Assembly: GCA_029552545.1 (NCBI GenBank)
Contig: JAKPDO010000019.1
Span: 1-64,000, forward strand
Reading direction: 5' to 3'
Source of the DNA: Planctomycetota bacterium
GTDB lineage: Bacteria; Planctomycetota; Phycisphaerae; Sedimentisphaerales; Anaerohalosphaeraceae
Length of the DNA stretch: 64,000 bases
Shown: piece after piece, positions 34,868-43,485 of the stretch
Numbering within the stretch: the first letter of the stretch is position 1
How the letters are laid out: each line of letters opens with the position of its first letter
Position numbers and translations under genes: made by a program
The notes under the pieces: model-generated
Database searches by the model: none
Told to the model about the DNA's origin: nothing
The model's input: only the letters and a program-made list of their open reading frames with translations

Positions 34868-34897
34868 AATCCGTTTCAAATATTAATCCGTTTCAAA
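34868..34897 (+). promoter_or_regulatory. Tandem direct repeats, probable XylR/AraC-type operator
   Basis: AATCCGTTTCAAA occurs at 34868-34880 and again at 34885-34897, a 17-bp period, about 50 bp before the lyase start. AraC-family activators commonly bind direct repeats spaced near two helical turns. The flanking bases also agree (TA on the left). Confidence 0.6.
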
Positions 34898-34946
34898 GAC
34901 TGTTTGGCTGGAGCATTCAGTGAATCCTGATACGGCAGGAGCAGCG

Positions 34947-35891
34947 ATGAAAAATATGCAGGAAACAGCGAAGCTCTTAAGAGGAATCATCCCGCCGATG
35001 GTAACTCCGCTTCGAAGCCAGAAGGAAATAGACCCGGACGGGCTGGCCCGACTGGTTGAACATATCCTGGCAGGCGGTGTTCACGGGCTGTTTGTGTTGG
35101 GCACGACCGGGGAAGGACCCTATCTGCCTTCTGCGCTGCGGGCGGATTTGGTCCGGCGGGTTTGCAGGCAGGTGAACCGGCGTGTTCCGGTTTTCGTGGG
35201 GATTACGGATACGGTCTTTTCGGAGTCCGTTGCTTTGGCGCATATTGCCGCCGAATGCGGTGCCGATGCCGTTGTGACGGCTTCTCCGTATTACCTGCCG
35301 CTGGGACAGGAGGAGCTGATTGGGTATGTGGATCGCCTTGTTTCGCAAGTGCCCCTGCCGGTGGTTCTGTACAATATTCCCCTCTGTACAAAGATAAGAA
35401 TCGAACCTCAAACCGTGCGCCGACTTGGGGAACTGCCCGGTGTAATCGGCATAAAAGACAGTTCCGCCGATATGCTGTATTTTCAGAAAATAAAACGGCT
35501 GTTCAGCGAAAATCCGGATTTCAAAATCCTGATGGGCACCGAGGAGCTGCTGGCGGAATCTCTTCTGCTGGGGGCTGACGGCGGAGTCTGCGGGGGAGCC
35601 AATCTGGTTCCTCGGCTGTATGTGGATTTATATGATGCCGCCGCGTCCTCTGACATCCGGAAGGTTCGGCAGCTGCATCAGCTGGTTATGAAACTGAGCA
35701 CGGCGGTTTACACTGTCGGCCAGTCCAGCTCAGGGATTTTCAGGGGAATCAAATGCGCCTTGAGCATTCTGGGGATTTGCAGCGACCTGGCGGCGGAACC
35801 GTTTTGCAGTTTTTCAGAGCCCCAGCGGGAGAAGATACGCGAATTTCTGAATGAGTGGCGAAATGTCTATCCGCCTGGGGACGGCCGCTGA
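34947..35891 (+). CDS. Dihydrodipicolinate synthase / N-acetylneuraminate lyase family aldolase
   Basis: A class I aldolase of the DapA/NanA family, about 314 residues. Seen are GIIPPMVTPL, the catalytic Tyr segment VVLYNIP and the Schiff-base Lys in VIGIKDSSADM. The pyruvate-binding GTTGEGPYL matches GTTGE. It pairs with a solute symporter (55-nt gap) and a sugar-type regulator, so it is more likely a catabolic lyase for a sugar acid or sialic acid than DapA. The start at 34947 is chosen for AGGAG 6 nt upstream; an earlier in-frame start exists at 34920. Confidence 0.85.
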   Translation: MKNMQETAKLLRGIIPPMVTPLRSQKEIDPDGLARLVEHILAGGVHGLFVLGTTGEGPYLPSALRADLVRRVCRQVNRRVPVFVGITDTVFSESVALAHIAAECGADAVVTASPYYLPLGQEELIGYVDRLVSQVPLPVVLYNIPLCTKIRIEPQTVRRLGELPGVIGIKDSSADMLYFQKIKRLFSENPDFKILMGTEELLAESLLLGADGGVCGGANLVPRLYVDLYDAAASSDIRKVRQLHQLVMKLSTAVYTVGQSSSGIFRGIKCALSILGICSDLAAEPFCSFSEPQREKIREFLNEWRNVYPPGDGR

Positions 35892-35946
35892 GGGGCATCT
35901 ATAGGTTTTTCGGGACCGGCAAGAAGAAAGGCACAAGGACGGCAAA

Positions 35947-37440
35947 ATGGGAAAGTTCAGTGCGTTTGACCTGACAATTCTGGTTCTTTATTTTGTCGGA
36001 ACGCTGGGGGTCGGTGTTTTCTTTTACCGAAAGAGCCGTTCCACGGAGGGATTTGTCGCCGGGCACCATTCGCTTCCGGGCTGGCTGACCGGCTTGTCCA
36101 TTTTTGCCACGTATCTGAGCAGCATCAGTTTTATCGGGATTCCGGGCAAGGCCTATGCGGACAACTGGAGTTTTTTTACGTTCAGTCTGTCGCTGCCGAT
36201 AGCCGTTTCCATTGCTTATCGTTATTTCGTTCCGTACTACCGGCGGAGGACCGAGGCCATTTCCGCCTATGAGGAGCTGGAGCGGCGGTTCGGCTATTGG
36301 GCCCGGCTGTATGCCAATCTCTGTTTTCTGACGACGCAGATTGCCCGAATGGGGGCTGTCCTGTATCTGACGGCCGTGCCGATGCAGATTCTGCTCGGTT
36401 GGGATATCAAAGCGATTATTTTCCTGCTCGGAATTTCCGTTGCCGTCTATACGCTGATGGGGGGGATTACGGCGGTGATTTGGACGGATGCAATTCAGAG
36501 TTTTATTCTCATCGGCGGGGCTTTTGTTTGCACCCTTGTGATGCTTTTTTCCGTGTCGGGCGGTCCCGCTCAACTGCTGTCAACGGCCCTGGCGGAGGGA
36601 AAGTTCTCCCTCGGCAGTTTCGGTCCGTCCCTGCGGGAGGAGACGTTCTGGGTCGTTCTCTTTTTCGGCATTGTGCTGAATCTGCAGAACTTCGGCATCG
36701 ACCAGAACTATGTCCAGCGGTACAAATCCTCCAAAAACGACCGGGAGGCGGGCAAGAGTCTGCTGCTGGGCGGGCTGCTGTATATTCCGGTCTCGGCAAT
36801 GTTTTTTCTGATTGGTTCGCTCCTGTTTGCGTACTACAAAATCCAGTCGGCGGAGATTCCGCCGGCTGTGGCGGCCAAGCCGGACTACATTGTTCAGACC
36901 CTGCCGGCGGGGCTGAGGGGGCTTTTGATTGCGGCGATTTTTGCCGCGGCGATGAGCACCGTTTCCACCAGTTTAAATTCGGCGGCTACGCTGATTATGT
37001 CGGATTTCTTTAAGCGATTCAAAGCGGATGCGACAGACCGGCAGTGTCTGAACGTGCTCTATGCGGCCACCGGTTTGTTCGGCCTCTTCGGCATTCTGGC
37101 GGCCTTCGGGATGAGCCGATTCGGCGAAGGATTCAAGACGTGGCAGACGCTGGCGGGCATTTTCAGCGGGGGCATGCTCGGACTGTTTCTTCTGGGCTTG
37201 ATGTCCCGAAGGGCGGGGAATCTGGCGGGCGGAATCGGAACGGCGCTGGGAATTCTTGTCATCCTCTGGATGACGGTTTCCAAAATGTTCCCAGACCTTT
37301 TTGGGCGTTTTGCCTATTCGTGGAATGATTTTTTGATTCCGGTGATTGGGACGGCGGTGATTCTTCTGACAGGCCTTGCCCTCCGCCGGGTAAAAGGAGC
37401 AAATAAAAAAGCACCTTGTTCGGAGGAACAAGGTGCTTGA
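35947..37440 (+). CDS. Sodium:solute symporter (SSS) family transporter
   Basis: A 497-residue transporter with about 13 membrane helices. Family marks are GFVAGHHSLPGWLTGLSIFA, MGGITAVIWTDAIQSFIL (the sodium/solute signature) and NFGIDQNYVQRYKSSKNDRE. The C-terminus KKAPCSEEQGA is encoded by the sequence of a terminator hairpin (37409-37438). It probably imports the substrate of the preceding aldolase. AAGGAC lies before the ATG. The exact substrate is not readable. Confidence 0.93.
   Translation: MGKFSAFDLTILVLYFVGTLGVGVFFYRKSRSTEGFVAGHHSLPGWLTGLSIFATYLSSISFIGIPGKAYADNWSFFTFSLSLPIAVSIAYRYFVPYYRRRTEAISAYEELERRFGYWARLYANLCFLTTQIARMGAVLYLTAVPMQILLGWDIKAIIFLLGISVAVYTLMGGITAVIWTDAIQSFILIGGAFVCTLVMLFSVSGGPAQLLSTALAEGKFSLGSFGPSLREETFWVVLFFGIVLNLQNFGIDQNYVQRYKSSKNDREAGKSLLLGGLLYIPVSAMFFLIGSLLFAYYKIQSAEIPPAVAAKPDYIVQTLPAGLRGLLIAAIFAAAMSTVSTSLNSAATLIMSDFFKRFKADATDRQCLNVLYAATGLFGLFGILAAFGMSRFGEGFKTWQTLAGIFSGGMLGLFLLGLMSRRAGNLAGGIGTALGILVILWMTVSKMFPDLFGRFAYSWNDFLIPVIGTAVILLTGLALRRVKGANKKAPCSEEQGA
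37405..37438 (-). terminator. Strong intrinsic terminator, leftward, inside the end of the symporter gene
   Basis: A 13-bp perfect stem (AAGCACCTTGTTC 37409-37421 with GAACAAGGTGCTT 37426-37438) and a 4-nt loop. On the minus strand it is followed by a T-run (37410-37405), so it terminates the PEP-CTERM gene ending at 37453. On the plus strand it has no T-run. Confidence 0.85.
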
Positions 37441-37452
37441 AGAGACGAACAA

Positions 37453-38127
37453 TTAATGTGTCCGGCGTTTTTGGGCGGCTGCCAGAAGACCGCTGAAGGC
37501 CAGCAGCAGGAGCGATGTCGGTTCAGGAACCGCAATAATTCGCGGTCCGCGTCCGCTTTCGGCGGTGTAGATTGCCCCGCCTGTATCTCGGGAACCGCAC
37601 AGAACAAACGTTGTGTAAGCCCTTCCGGCTGCAAGGTCATCGAGCAGGTGATTCAGCACGTCAAATTGTTTGATGCCGGGTGTGCCTTCCACCGTTCCGC
37701 TGTTAAACAGATAGTACTCTATGGAGACAAAAGCTGACGCCGGGCCCAAGTTATCCGCAACGACATTACCGGTCAAGTTCATTGTTCCTGTATCGACCCA
37801 CCGAAGCCCGGCGGAACCATACCAGTAGCCGGTATCGAACCCTAATGATTCCACTTCCAGAACGGCACTTGTAATTGTTTGGCCGGATAAGGCGACTATC
37901 GGAATTTCGAAGATGGAGATGGTGTAGTCGTTTCCGTAGCTGCCGCCCATAGACAAACCGACTCCCATTTCATTGGTTTCGGTTGTGTAGCCGTAGGGGC
38001 CGTATTTGCTGTTCCATGAATACATCGCATCGCCTGACGGCGGGGTGTAAAGCGTAATGGCTCCGAACGAAATACTGCTTAGACAAGCCGATAAAAACAC
38101 GGAGACAGCCCAACCTTTGTTAGACAT
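37453..38127 (-). CDS. Secreted PEP-CTERM protein
   Basis: A 224-residue exported protein with signal peptide (AVSVFLSACLSSISFGA) and the PEP-CTERM sorting tail VPEPTSLLLLAFSGLLAAA ending in basic QKRRTH. The middle is beta-rich (DYTISIFEIPIVALSGQTI, AVLEVESLGF) and resembles DNRLRE-like surface domains. An exosortase would process the tail; none is in the window. AAAGG precedes the ATG. It ends at the strong terminator at 37405-37438 and lies downstream of the two GH43 genes, after a 143-bp gap. Confidence 0.85.
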   Translation of the reverse strand: MSNKGWAVSVFLSACLSSISFGAITLYTPPSGDAMYSWNSKYGPYGYTTETNEMGVGLSMGGSYGNDYTISIFEIPIVALSGQTITSAVLEVESLGFDTGYWYGSAGLRWVDTGTMNLTGNVVADNLGPASAFVSIEYYLFNSGTVEGTPGIKQFDVLNHLLDDLAAGRAYTTFVLCGSRDTGGAIYTAESGRGPRIIAVPEPTSLLLLAFSGLLAAAQKRRTH

Positions 38128-38270
38128 AAGAACCTTTCTAATTCAAGAAAGTCAGGAGGAAAATGATTAGATTCTGCTCTGAGGACCGCCCCCATTGTTT
38201 ATCTATATTTCCTCTTTCTTGTGCTCTATTTTTGCCTATGTTAACAAAAATGTCTTCTTGGGTCAAGAAA

Positions 38271-39218
38271 TTACTTTGAAATTTTTGGAATTGGAAATGA
38301 TTCCGACCTGTCTGTCGGGGTCATTGTGATAGATTTGATGGTTCCGTCGGTGTCGTATTCGACGAGGTCCGCAGCGATTTTTCGGCTGCCGGAGTAGGGG
38401 CCGTCTCCTTCGACGTTTTCCCAGCGATGATAAAAAATGTACCAGCAGTCTTTGGGCGGTACATAAACAAAAGAATGATGACCGGGACCTTTATAGCGGT
38501 CGCTGCTGACAAGAATGGGCCCCTTGTAGTCCCAGGGGCCGACAGGGGTTTTCGAGACGGCATAATGGACCGAATAGGAGCTGTGCCGCCAGCTGCCGTG
38601 ACTGTAGGACAGGTAATACAGGCCGTTTCGATAATGGACAAAAACCCCTTCGGTAAAATTCGGCGGCGTCTGCACGGGGATTTGCTCTTTGAGTCCGAGC
38701 AGGTCGTCAGTCAGTTCGAACAGACGCAGGGTTGAGCCGGCGCTGCCGCCGGCGTAGAGATAATACTTTCCGGAGAGAGGGTCTTTGAAGACCATTGGGT
38801 CAATCGCTTCAAAATTGGGGTCATTGTTGTCGGACAGCAGGGGCCGCCCGGAATCCGTGAATGGGCCGATTGGATTTTTGCCGAGCGCGACACCGATGTG
38901 AGAGGGTTTGGGGCCGAGTGAATAGTAGAAATAAAATGTGCCGTCTTTTTCGATGAGGCAGGGGGCCCAGCCGCTTTTGCGTTCGGTAAGCCATTCGATT
39001 TGGCTGATGCTGAAAATTGGTCCGTGTCGCTGCCAGTCGAGCAAGTCTGCAGAAGAATAGGCAGAAAAGCGTCCCCGGGCGGACGTAGGGTAGAGGAAAA
39101 GGCGGCTGTCAAACCAGACGGCGTGCGGGTCCGCCCCGTCAAAGAGCGGGTTTTCCGTCAGGGCCGCCGCCGGCACGCAGGAAAGAATAGTGAGGAGGAC
39201 TATCCGTTTCACAGACAC
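38271..39218 (-). CDS. Glycoside hydrolase family 43 (arabinosidase/xylosidase type), downstream paralog
   Basis: A secreted five-bladed beta-propeller hydrolase, 315 residues. The signal peptide is RIVLLTILSCVPAAA. The catalytic triad is visible: the general base Asp in DGADPHAVWF, the pKa-modulating Asp in EAIDPMVFKD and the acid Glu in FTEGVFVHYRNGLYYLS. There is no extra C-terminal domain. The start is GTG at 39218 (or GTG 39212) and begins 3 nt after the stop of the upstream GH43, so the two are translationally coupled. Its substrate is probably alpha-L-arabinofuranosyl or xylosyl side chains. Confidence 0.9.
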   Translation of the reverse strand: MSVKRIVLLTILSCVPAAALTENPLFDGADPHAVWFDSRLFLYPTSARGRFSAYSSADLLDWQRHGPIFSISQIEWLTERKSGWAPCLIEKDGTFYFYYSLGPKPSHIGVALGKNPIGPFTDSGRPLLSDNNDPNFEAIDPMVFKDPLSGKYYLYAGGSAGSTLRLFELTDDLLGLKEQIPVQTPPNFTEGVFVHYRNGLYYLSYSHGSWRHSSYSVHYAVSKTPVGPWDYKGPILVSSDRYKGPGHHSFVYVPPKDCWYIFYHRWENVEGDGPYSGSRKIAADLVEYDTDGTIKSITMTPTDRSESFPIPKISK

Positions 39219-39221
39219 TTC

Positions 39222-40184
39222 TTATTGAGCGGGCTGAACACCTTCGGTCGTCATAAGGACGCGTTTGAGCGTGCCGTCCGGGTTGTAATAAAGATAATCA
39301 ATGCAGACGGAACGGCGGAAACTGCCTCCATTCGGCTGAATGCCGCCGGTGTGGTAGATGAAGTAGTGTTTGCCCTTGTACTCGATAATGGCCTGATGAT
39401 TGGTATTGCAGTTGCCCGCCAGTTCATTCAGGATGCCTTTGAACTCCCACGGCCCGGTAATGCTTTTGCTCATCGCATAGGCGGTCTTTTCGGGAAATTG
39501 ATAGGCATAGGACAAGTAATACCAGTCGCCGTGTTTGTGAATCCAGGGGGCTTCCGTAAAATGAGGCAGGGTATCAATGGTGTGGATGGGACCGTCCAGT
39601 TCAATCATATTGGGTTTGAGTTTGACCCAGCGGCATTTCGTATTGCCCCAAAACAGATAGGCCTGTCCGTCCTCATCGATAAAGACGGTCGGGTCGATGT
39701 CATCCCAGGAGATGCTCACGTCCGTGGTCATATCGTTGGTAATCAGGGCCGAACCGCGGGCATCTTTGAAGGGGCCGGTTGGGCTGTCCGAAACGGCTAC
39801 GCCGATGGCCTTGCCGGGGATGGTTTTGTGAGTGACGGCGACGTACCAATAAAATTTGCCGTCGCGGTGGATAACCTGCGAGGCCCAGGCGTCATCCTGT
39901 GCCCATTGGAAATCGCTCACACGCAGGGGAACCGGATGTTCGGTCCAATGAACCATGTCGGTGGAGGAAAAGCACAGCCATTCATGCATGACATAGCGGT
40001 TTTGCCGGTCGGGGCATTCATCGTGGCCCGTGTAAAGATAGACGGTGTCTTGATAGACCAAAGCTGCCGGGTCGGCGGTGAATTTGTGGGTAATAACGGG
40101 ATTGTCCGCGAGGGCGGCGATTCCGAACAAAAGGGCAAAAGACACAGCGGCGGCTCGGCTTGGTCTGGTTTTAAGAAGATGCAT
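39222..40184 (-). CDS. Glycoside hydrolase family 43 (arabinosidase/xylosidase type), upstream paralog
   Basis: A second GH43 of 320 residues with a signal peptide (AAAVSFALLFGIAALA). The catalytic residues are Asp of FTADPAALVYQD, Asp of DDIDPTVFIDEDG and Glu of FTEAPWIHKHGDWYYLSYA. The C-terminal sheet includes HYFIYHTGG and SVCIDYLYYNPDGTLKRV, conserved in the arabinofuranosidase-like subfamily. The start at 40184 has a strong GGAGG 6 nt upstream; an earlier start at 40202 lacks a ribosome site. It shares its transcript with the GH43 at 38271. Confidence 0.92.
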   Translation of the reverse strand: MHLLKTRPSRAAAVSFALLFGIAALADNPVITHKFTADPAALVYQDTVYLYTGHDECPDRQNRYVMHEWLCFSSTDMVHWTEHPVPLRVSDFQWAQDDAWASQVIHRDGKFYWYVAVTHKTIPGKAIGVAVSDSPTGPFKDARGSALITNDMTTDVSISWDDIDPTVFIDEDGQAYLFWGNTKCRWVKLKPNMIELDGPIHTIDTLPHFTEAPWIHKHGDWYYLSYAYQFPEKTAYAMSKSITGPWEFKGILNELAGNCNTNHQAIIEYKGKHYFIYHTGGIQPNGGSFRRSVCIDYLYYNPDGTLKRVLMTTEGVQPAQ

Positions 40185-40255
40185 AGAAACCTCCGATTTC
40201 AAGTTCCGTTTCGATTTTGCACGGCATCGTAGCCGCAGAACGGTTTTCTGTCAAT

Positions 40256-40280
40256 TTTTGACGTCAAAAGGGAGTATAAT
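40256..40280 (+). promoter_or_regulatory. Palindrome next to a -10 box upstream of the DUF6448 gene
   Basis: A perfect 14-bp palindrome TTTTGACGTCAAAA (40256-40269) is followed 5 nt later by TATAAT (40275-40280). The placement is that of a repressor operator. It could also serve the divergent GH43 pair, whose start is 72 bp away. No good -35 is seen at normal distance. Confidence 0.5.
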
Positions 40281-40324
40281 ATCAAAAAAGTGAAGCACCA
40301 GTCATCAGAGAAAGGAGGTTTGAT

Positions 40325-40953
40325 ATGAATCAGACGGAAAAAATGGATTCGGGTTTGTTTTGGGGACTGCGGCAGCTGTTGGGGTCTTGCTGTTTATTCC
40401 TGTTTCGCTTTGGGCTCATTGCGATACGTTGGATGGGCCGGTTGTGCTTGAAGCCAAGACGGCACTGGAAAAAGGCGATATTGGGCCGCTCCTGAAATGG
40501 GTTGGAAAGGAGCAGGAGGAAGAGCTGAAAACAGCGTTCCGAAAAACGCTTGTTGTGAGAGTCCAAAGCCCTCAGGCAAAAGAACTTGCAGATCTGTATT
40601 TCTTTGAAACCCTCGTCCGTCTTCATCGGGCTGCGGAAGGGGCGCCTTATACCGGTCTCAAACCTGCCGGGCAGACGGAGCCGCCTGTGGCGGCTGCGGA
40701 TAAGGCGATTGAAACAGGAAATGCCGAAGAGCTTGCAAAAGAGATGGGCCGGGCGGCTGAGAACGGCGTCAAAGAACTTTTTTATCGTTTGATGGAAGTC
40801 CGGAAGCATAAGGATGAGTCCGTCGAGGCCGGAAGAAAGTATGTGGCGGCTTATGTGGCTTTTGTTCATTATGTCGAAGGGCTGCATAATGTGATTCACT
40901 CCGGGCAGGAGCCCGCTCAGAGCTCAGGGCACGGTGAAGGCCATACTCATTAA
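40325..40953 (+). CDS. DUF6448 family secreted protein, interrupted by an apparent -1 frameshift
   Basis: The body from 40360 reads AHCDTLDGPVVLEAKTAL, then DLYFFETLVRLHRAAEGAPY, recognisable as DUF6448, a family of unknown function, ending in a His-rich tail (HGEGHTH). The signal peptide core is AAAVGVLLFIPVSLWA. The natural start, ATG at 40325 after a perfect AAAGGAGG, is in another frame. Reading passes into the right frame if one extra A is read in the six-A run 40338-40343, giving MNQTEKNGFGFVLGT. This is a sequencing or assembly indel, a recent mutation, or slippage; the data here cannot choose. A TTG at 40360 is a poor alternative. It is divergent from the GH43 pair. Confidence 0.7.
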
Positions 40954-41219
40954 CCACCTCTCTTGTCAACAGGAGCATGCAAACAGCCGACTTTGGGGCT
41001 GTTAGGGAAGATTTTGTTTCATCTTTGAAGGCATTTCTGCTATAATTATCTCATTCCATCCGATAGTTCGGGGCGGGGGAGAAACGCATCGATTGAAGCA
41101 CCTTTGTATTTCCAATTAAAGATGTAAAATATCTTTTTATAATGTTTTTTTAAAAATTTGTTTTCTTTTGTCTAAATTTTGATTTTTGAGGGCACTACTT
41201 GAGGAGGGGTTAAATATAG

Positions 41220-41750
41220 GTGCGCTTAATAGTGGACAAAAAAGACCAATTAAAATCAGATGAGTTCTTGAACCTGCTTATGCAAAAGCAGATGCGGATT
41301 TACGCCTTTATCCTCAGCGTGGTCCGCAATTTCGAAGATGCGGATGACATCCTGCAGGAAACGGTTCATACGATGTGGCAGAAATATGAGGACTGCCGGC
41401 CGATCGAGGATTTTGTGGCTTGGGGAATTCAGGTGGCCTACTATAAGATTCTCGAGTACCGCAAGAAGAAAGAGCGGAATGTGCATGTGGATTTGCACAG
41501 CGGGCTTTTTGACCAGTTGATGGCGGCCAGCCGAACGCTGGATAAAGAGGGCGAGGAGGTGCTGGAGAAACTCAAACGGTGCCTCAAACAGCTCAGTCCC
41601 CGCGGCCGACGGTTTATTGAACTGCGCTATTATCAGGACCTCAAGCCCAAACAGATTGCCGTGCTGCTGGGGCTTTCCGTCCTGAATGTGTATAAAATTT
41701 TAAGCCGGATTCACAGCCAGTTGGTGCAGTGTGTCCGGATGCATCCATAG
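41220..41750 (+). CDS. ECF RNA polymerase sigma factor, Rhodopirellula/Verrucomicrobium type
   Basis: A 176-residue two-domain sigma factor. Region 2 contains YAFILSVVRNFEDADDILQE and TVHTMWQKYE. Region 4 has RGRRFIELRYYQDLKPKQIA with the HTH VLLGLSVLNVYKILSRI. The overall form fits the planctomycete/verrucomicrobial ECF family (TIGR02989-like). GGAGGGG lies 10 nt before the GTG at 41220; a GTG at 41232 is an alternative. The next gene, a FecR protein, starts 14 nt after its stop, the usual sigma/anti-sigma pairing. It opens the block of same-strand secreted-protein genes to 53364. The 266 bp upstream (40954-41219) is AT-rich with a TATAAT at about 41041 and no gene. Confidence 0.92.
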   Translation: MRLIVDKKDQLKSDEFLNLLMQKQMRIYAFILSVVRNFEDADDILQETVHTMWQKYEDCRPIEDFVAWGIQVAYYKILEYRKKKERNVHVDLHSGLFDQLMAASRTLDKEGEEVLEKLKRCLKQLSPRGRRFIELRYYQDLKPKQIAVLLGLSVLNVYKILSRIHSQLVQCVRMHP

Positions 41751-41764
41751 AACGGGGACAGCGG

Positions 41765-43429
41765 ATGGACGAAGTGCAGCGTCAGGAACTGGATTTGCTC
41801 TTATATCAGATGCTTGAGAATGAAGCATCCCCTGAGCAGATTGCGCGTCTGAATGCAATTCTCTCGGAAGATGCCGAAGCCCTGCGCTACACGATGGATT
41901 TTTACCTGGTGGCCTCGGCGCTTCGCAAGAGCACCGTCATTCCTTCAGCATCGCTGGGCACACAGGATGAAATTGATGAGCAGTTCCATCTGCTGAAGAT
42001 ATTTGCTGAGGAGGAGCGAGTGGCTCCTTCCATCGAGCTGCCGGAGGAAGAAGAGGAGCCGGCAGCGGAACCGGTCCGCCGGACGGCTGCATTTCGTCCG
42101 GACCGGCAAAAGGCGGCGCTGTGGGTCCTGGTGGCCTCTATGGCGGCGCTGGTGGTCTTTTTTGCCTCCATCAAGTTCCTGCCGGAACGTGAACCGGTGG
42201 CGTTTGTGGCGGAGACCGTTGAGCCCAGGTGGCAGAATGGAGAAGAAGGACTGAAGGTTCAGGATTTGCTCTACAATACCGATGAGCCCAGAATTCTTCG
42301 GTCGGGAACACTGGAAGTTGAGTTTTATTCCGGTGCGCGGGCGGTTATTGAGGGACCGGCCGAGTTTGTCTGCAAATCCGACAATATGCTTTCGCTGGCG
42401 TACGGGCGGGTGTATGCCCGGGTGCCGGATTATGCATCCGGTTTCACGGTGCTGGCCAACGGAATGCGGATTGTGGATTTGGGTACGGAGTTCGGCGTTC
42501 TGGCGAATGTAGACTGTTCGGTCGAACTGCACGTAACCAAAGGGAAAACATCGCTTGTAACGGGCCGGGGGGAGCAGGATGTTTATTCCGTTCAGGCCGG
42601 CCAGGCCCGACGAGTCCGCGACGGCGGTGCCACCGTGGAGGAAATCGCCCTCAAAGAGGCCGGTTTTGTCCAGCGGATTGACACCAAAACCCAGATGGTC
42701 TGGAAAGGGCAAAAAACCCTCAATCTGGCGGATATGGTCGGCGGCGGCAACGGTCTGGGAACCGGTTGTCTGGAATGCGGGATTGACCCGGCGAATGCCC
42801 GGGGAATGCGGATGGATGTTTATTATTACGAGCGGTTTCCGGAGGCGGACAACCGCTACAGAACTGTGGATTGGCATCCGTTTATCGACGGCGTCTTTGT
42901 TCCGGACGCTTCTCAGGGGCCCCAAGTAATCTCCAGCCGAGGGGATATTTTTGACCAGTGCCCGAAAACCAACCGGCACTACTATGTGAGTATTGTCAAC
43001 GGAACGCAGCAGTCATTCGGCAGCGGCGGTCCCGGACTGGCATTGAATGGGGTTTATTATGGCAATGCGGAAAGTCCGGCGATTTTTATCCACGCCAATC
43101 AGGGAATTACGTTTGATTTGGAGGCGATGCGGCAGGCCCTCAAAGGCATCGGGATTCTCCGGTTTGAATCCGTTGGGGGCATATCCGCCACCGCGCCGGA
43201 ATATGGTTTAGCGGATTTGTATGTCCTGGTGGACGGCAAGGTGCGGTTTTTCCAGCCGGCCGTTCAGAAAGGTCAGTTCTGCCGCATTTCCATCCCGTTA
43301 GAACCTAAGGACCGCTTCCTGACCCTGGCGGCGGTCACCCATCCGGGCAAGCAGGTGCCTGCCGGATACAATGAAGAGCACGGAGACTGGTGCCTGTTCG
43401 GGGCGCCGGTTTTGCGGCTGGAGCCATAA
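41765..43429 (+). CDS. FecR-domain membrane protein, probable anti-sigma/sensor partner of the ECF sigma factor
   Basis: 554 residues. The N-terminal cytoplasmic segment (LLYQMLENEASPEQIARLNA) resembles the sigma-binding part of anti-sigma proteins. One membrane helix follows (ALWVLVASMAALVVFFASI). The FecR domain contains GTLEVEFYSGARAVIEGPAE and ANGMRIVDLGTEFGV. The C-terminal ~200 residues, with NPCBM-like features (LEAMRQALKG, PLEPKDRFLTLAAVTHPG), suggest glycan binding outside the cytoplasmic membrane. The ATG at 41765 has a weak GGGGAC site. Signal to the sigma factor 14 nt upstream is inferred from arrangement. Confidence 0.88.
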   Translation: MDEVQRQELDLLLYQMLENEASPEQIARLNAILSEDAEALRYTMDFYLVASALRKSTVIPSASLGTQDEIDEQFHLLKIFAEEERVAPSIELPEEEEEPAAEPVRRTAAFRPDRQKAALWVLVASMAALVVFFASIKFLPEREPVAFVAETVEPRWQNGEEGLKVQDLLYNTDEPRILRSGTLEVEFYSGARAVIEGPAEFVCKSDNMLSLAYGRVYARVPDYASGFTVLANGMRIVDLGTEFGVLANVDCSVELHVTKGKTSLVTGRGEQDVYSVQAGQARRVRDGGATVEEIALKEAGFVQRIDTKTQMVWKGQKTLNLADMVGGGNGLGTGCLECGIDPANARGMRMDVYYYERFPEADNRYRTVDWHPFIDGVFVPDASQGPQVISSRGDIFDQCPKTNRHYYVSIVNGTQQSFGSGGPGLALNGVYYGNAESPAIFIHANQGITFDLEAMRQALKGIGILRFESVGGISATAPEYGLADLYVLVDGKVRFFQPAVQKGQFCRISIPLEPKDRFLTLAAVTHPGKQVPAGYNEEHGDWCLFGAPVLRLEP

Positions 43430-43485
43430 GCGTCAAGAAAAAGCCAAACTGGAAATCGAAACCTTAAATTAGTGAGAGAGAACAA

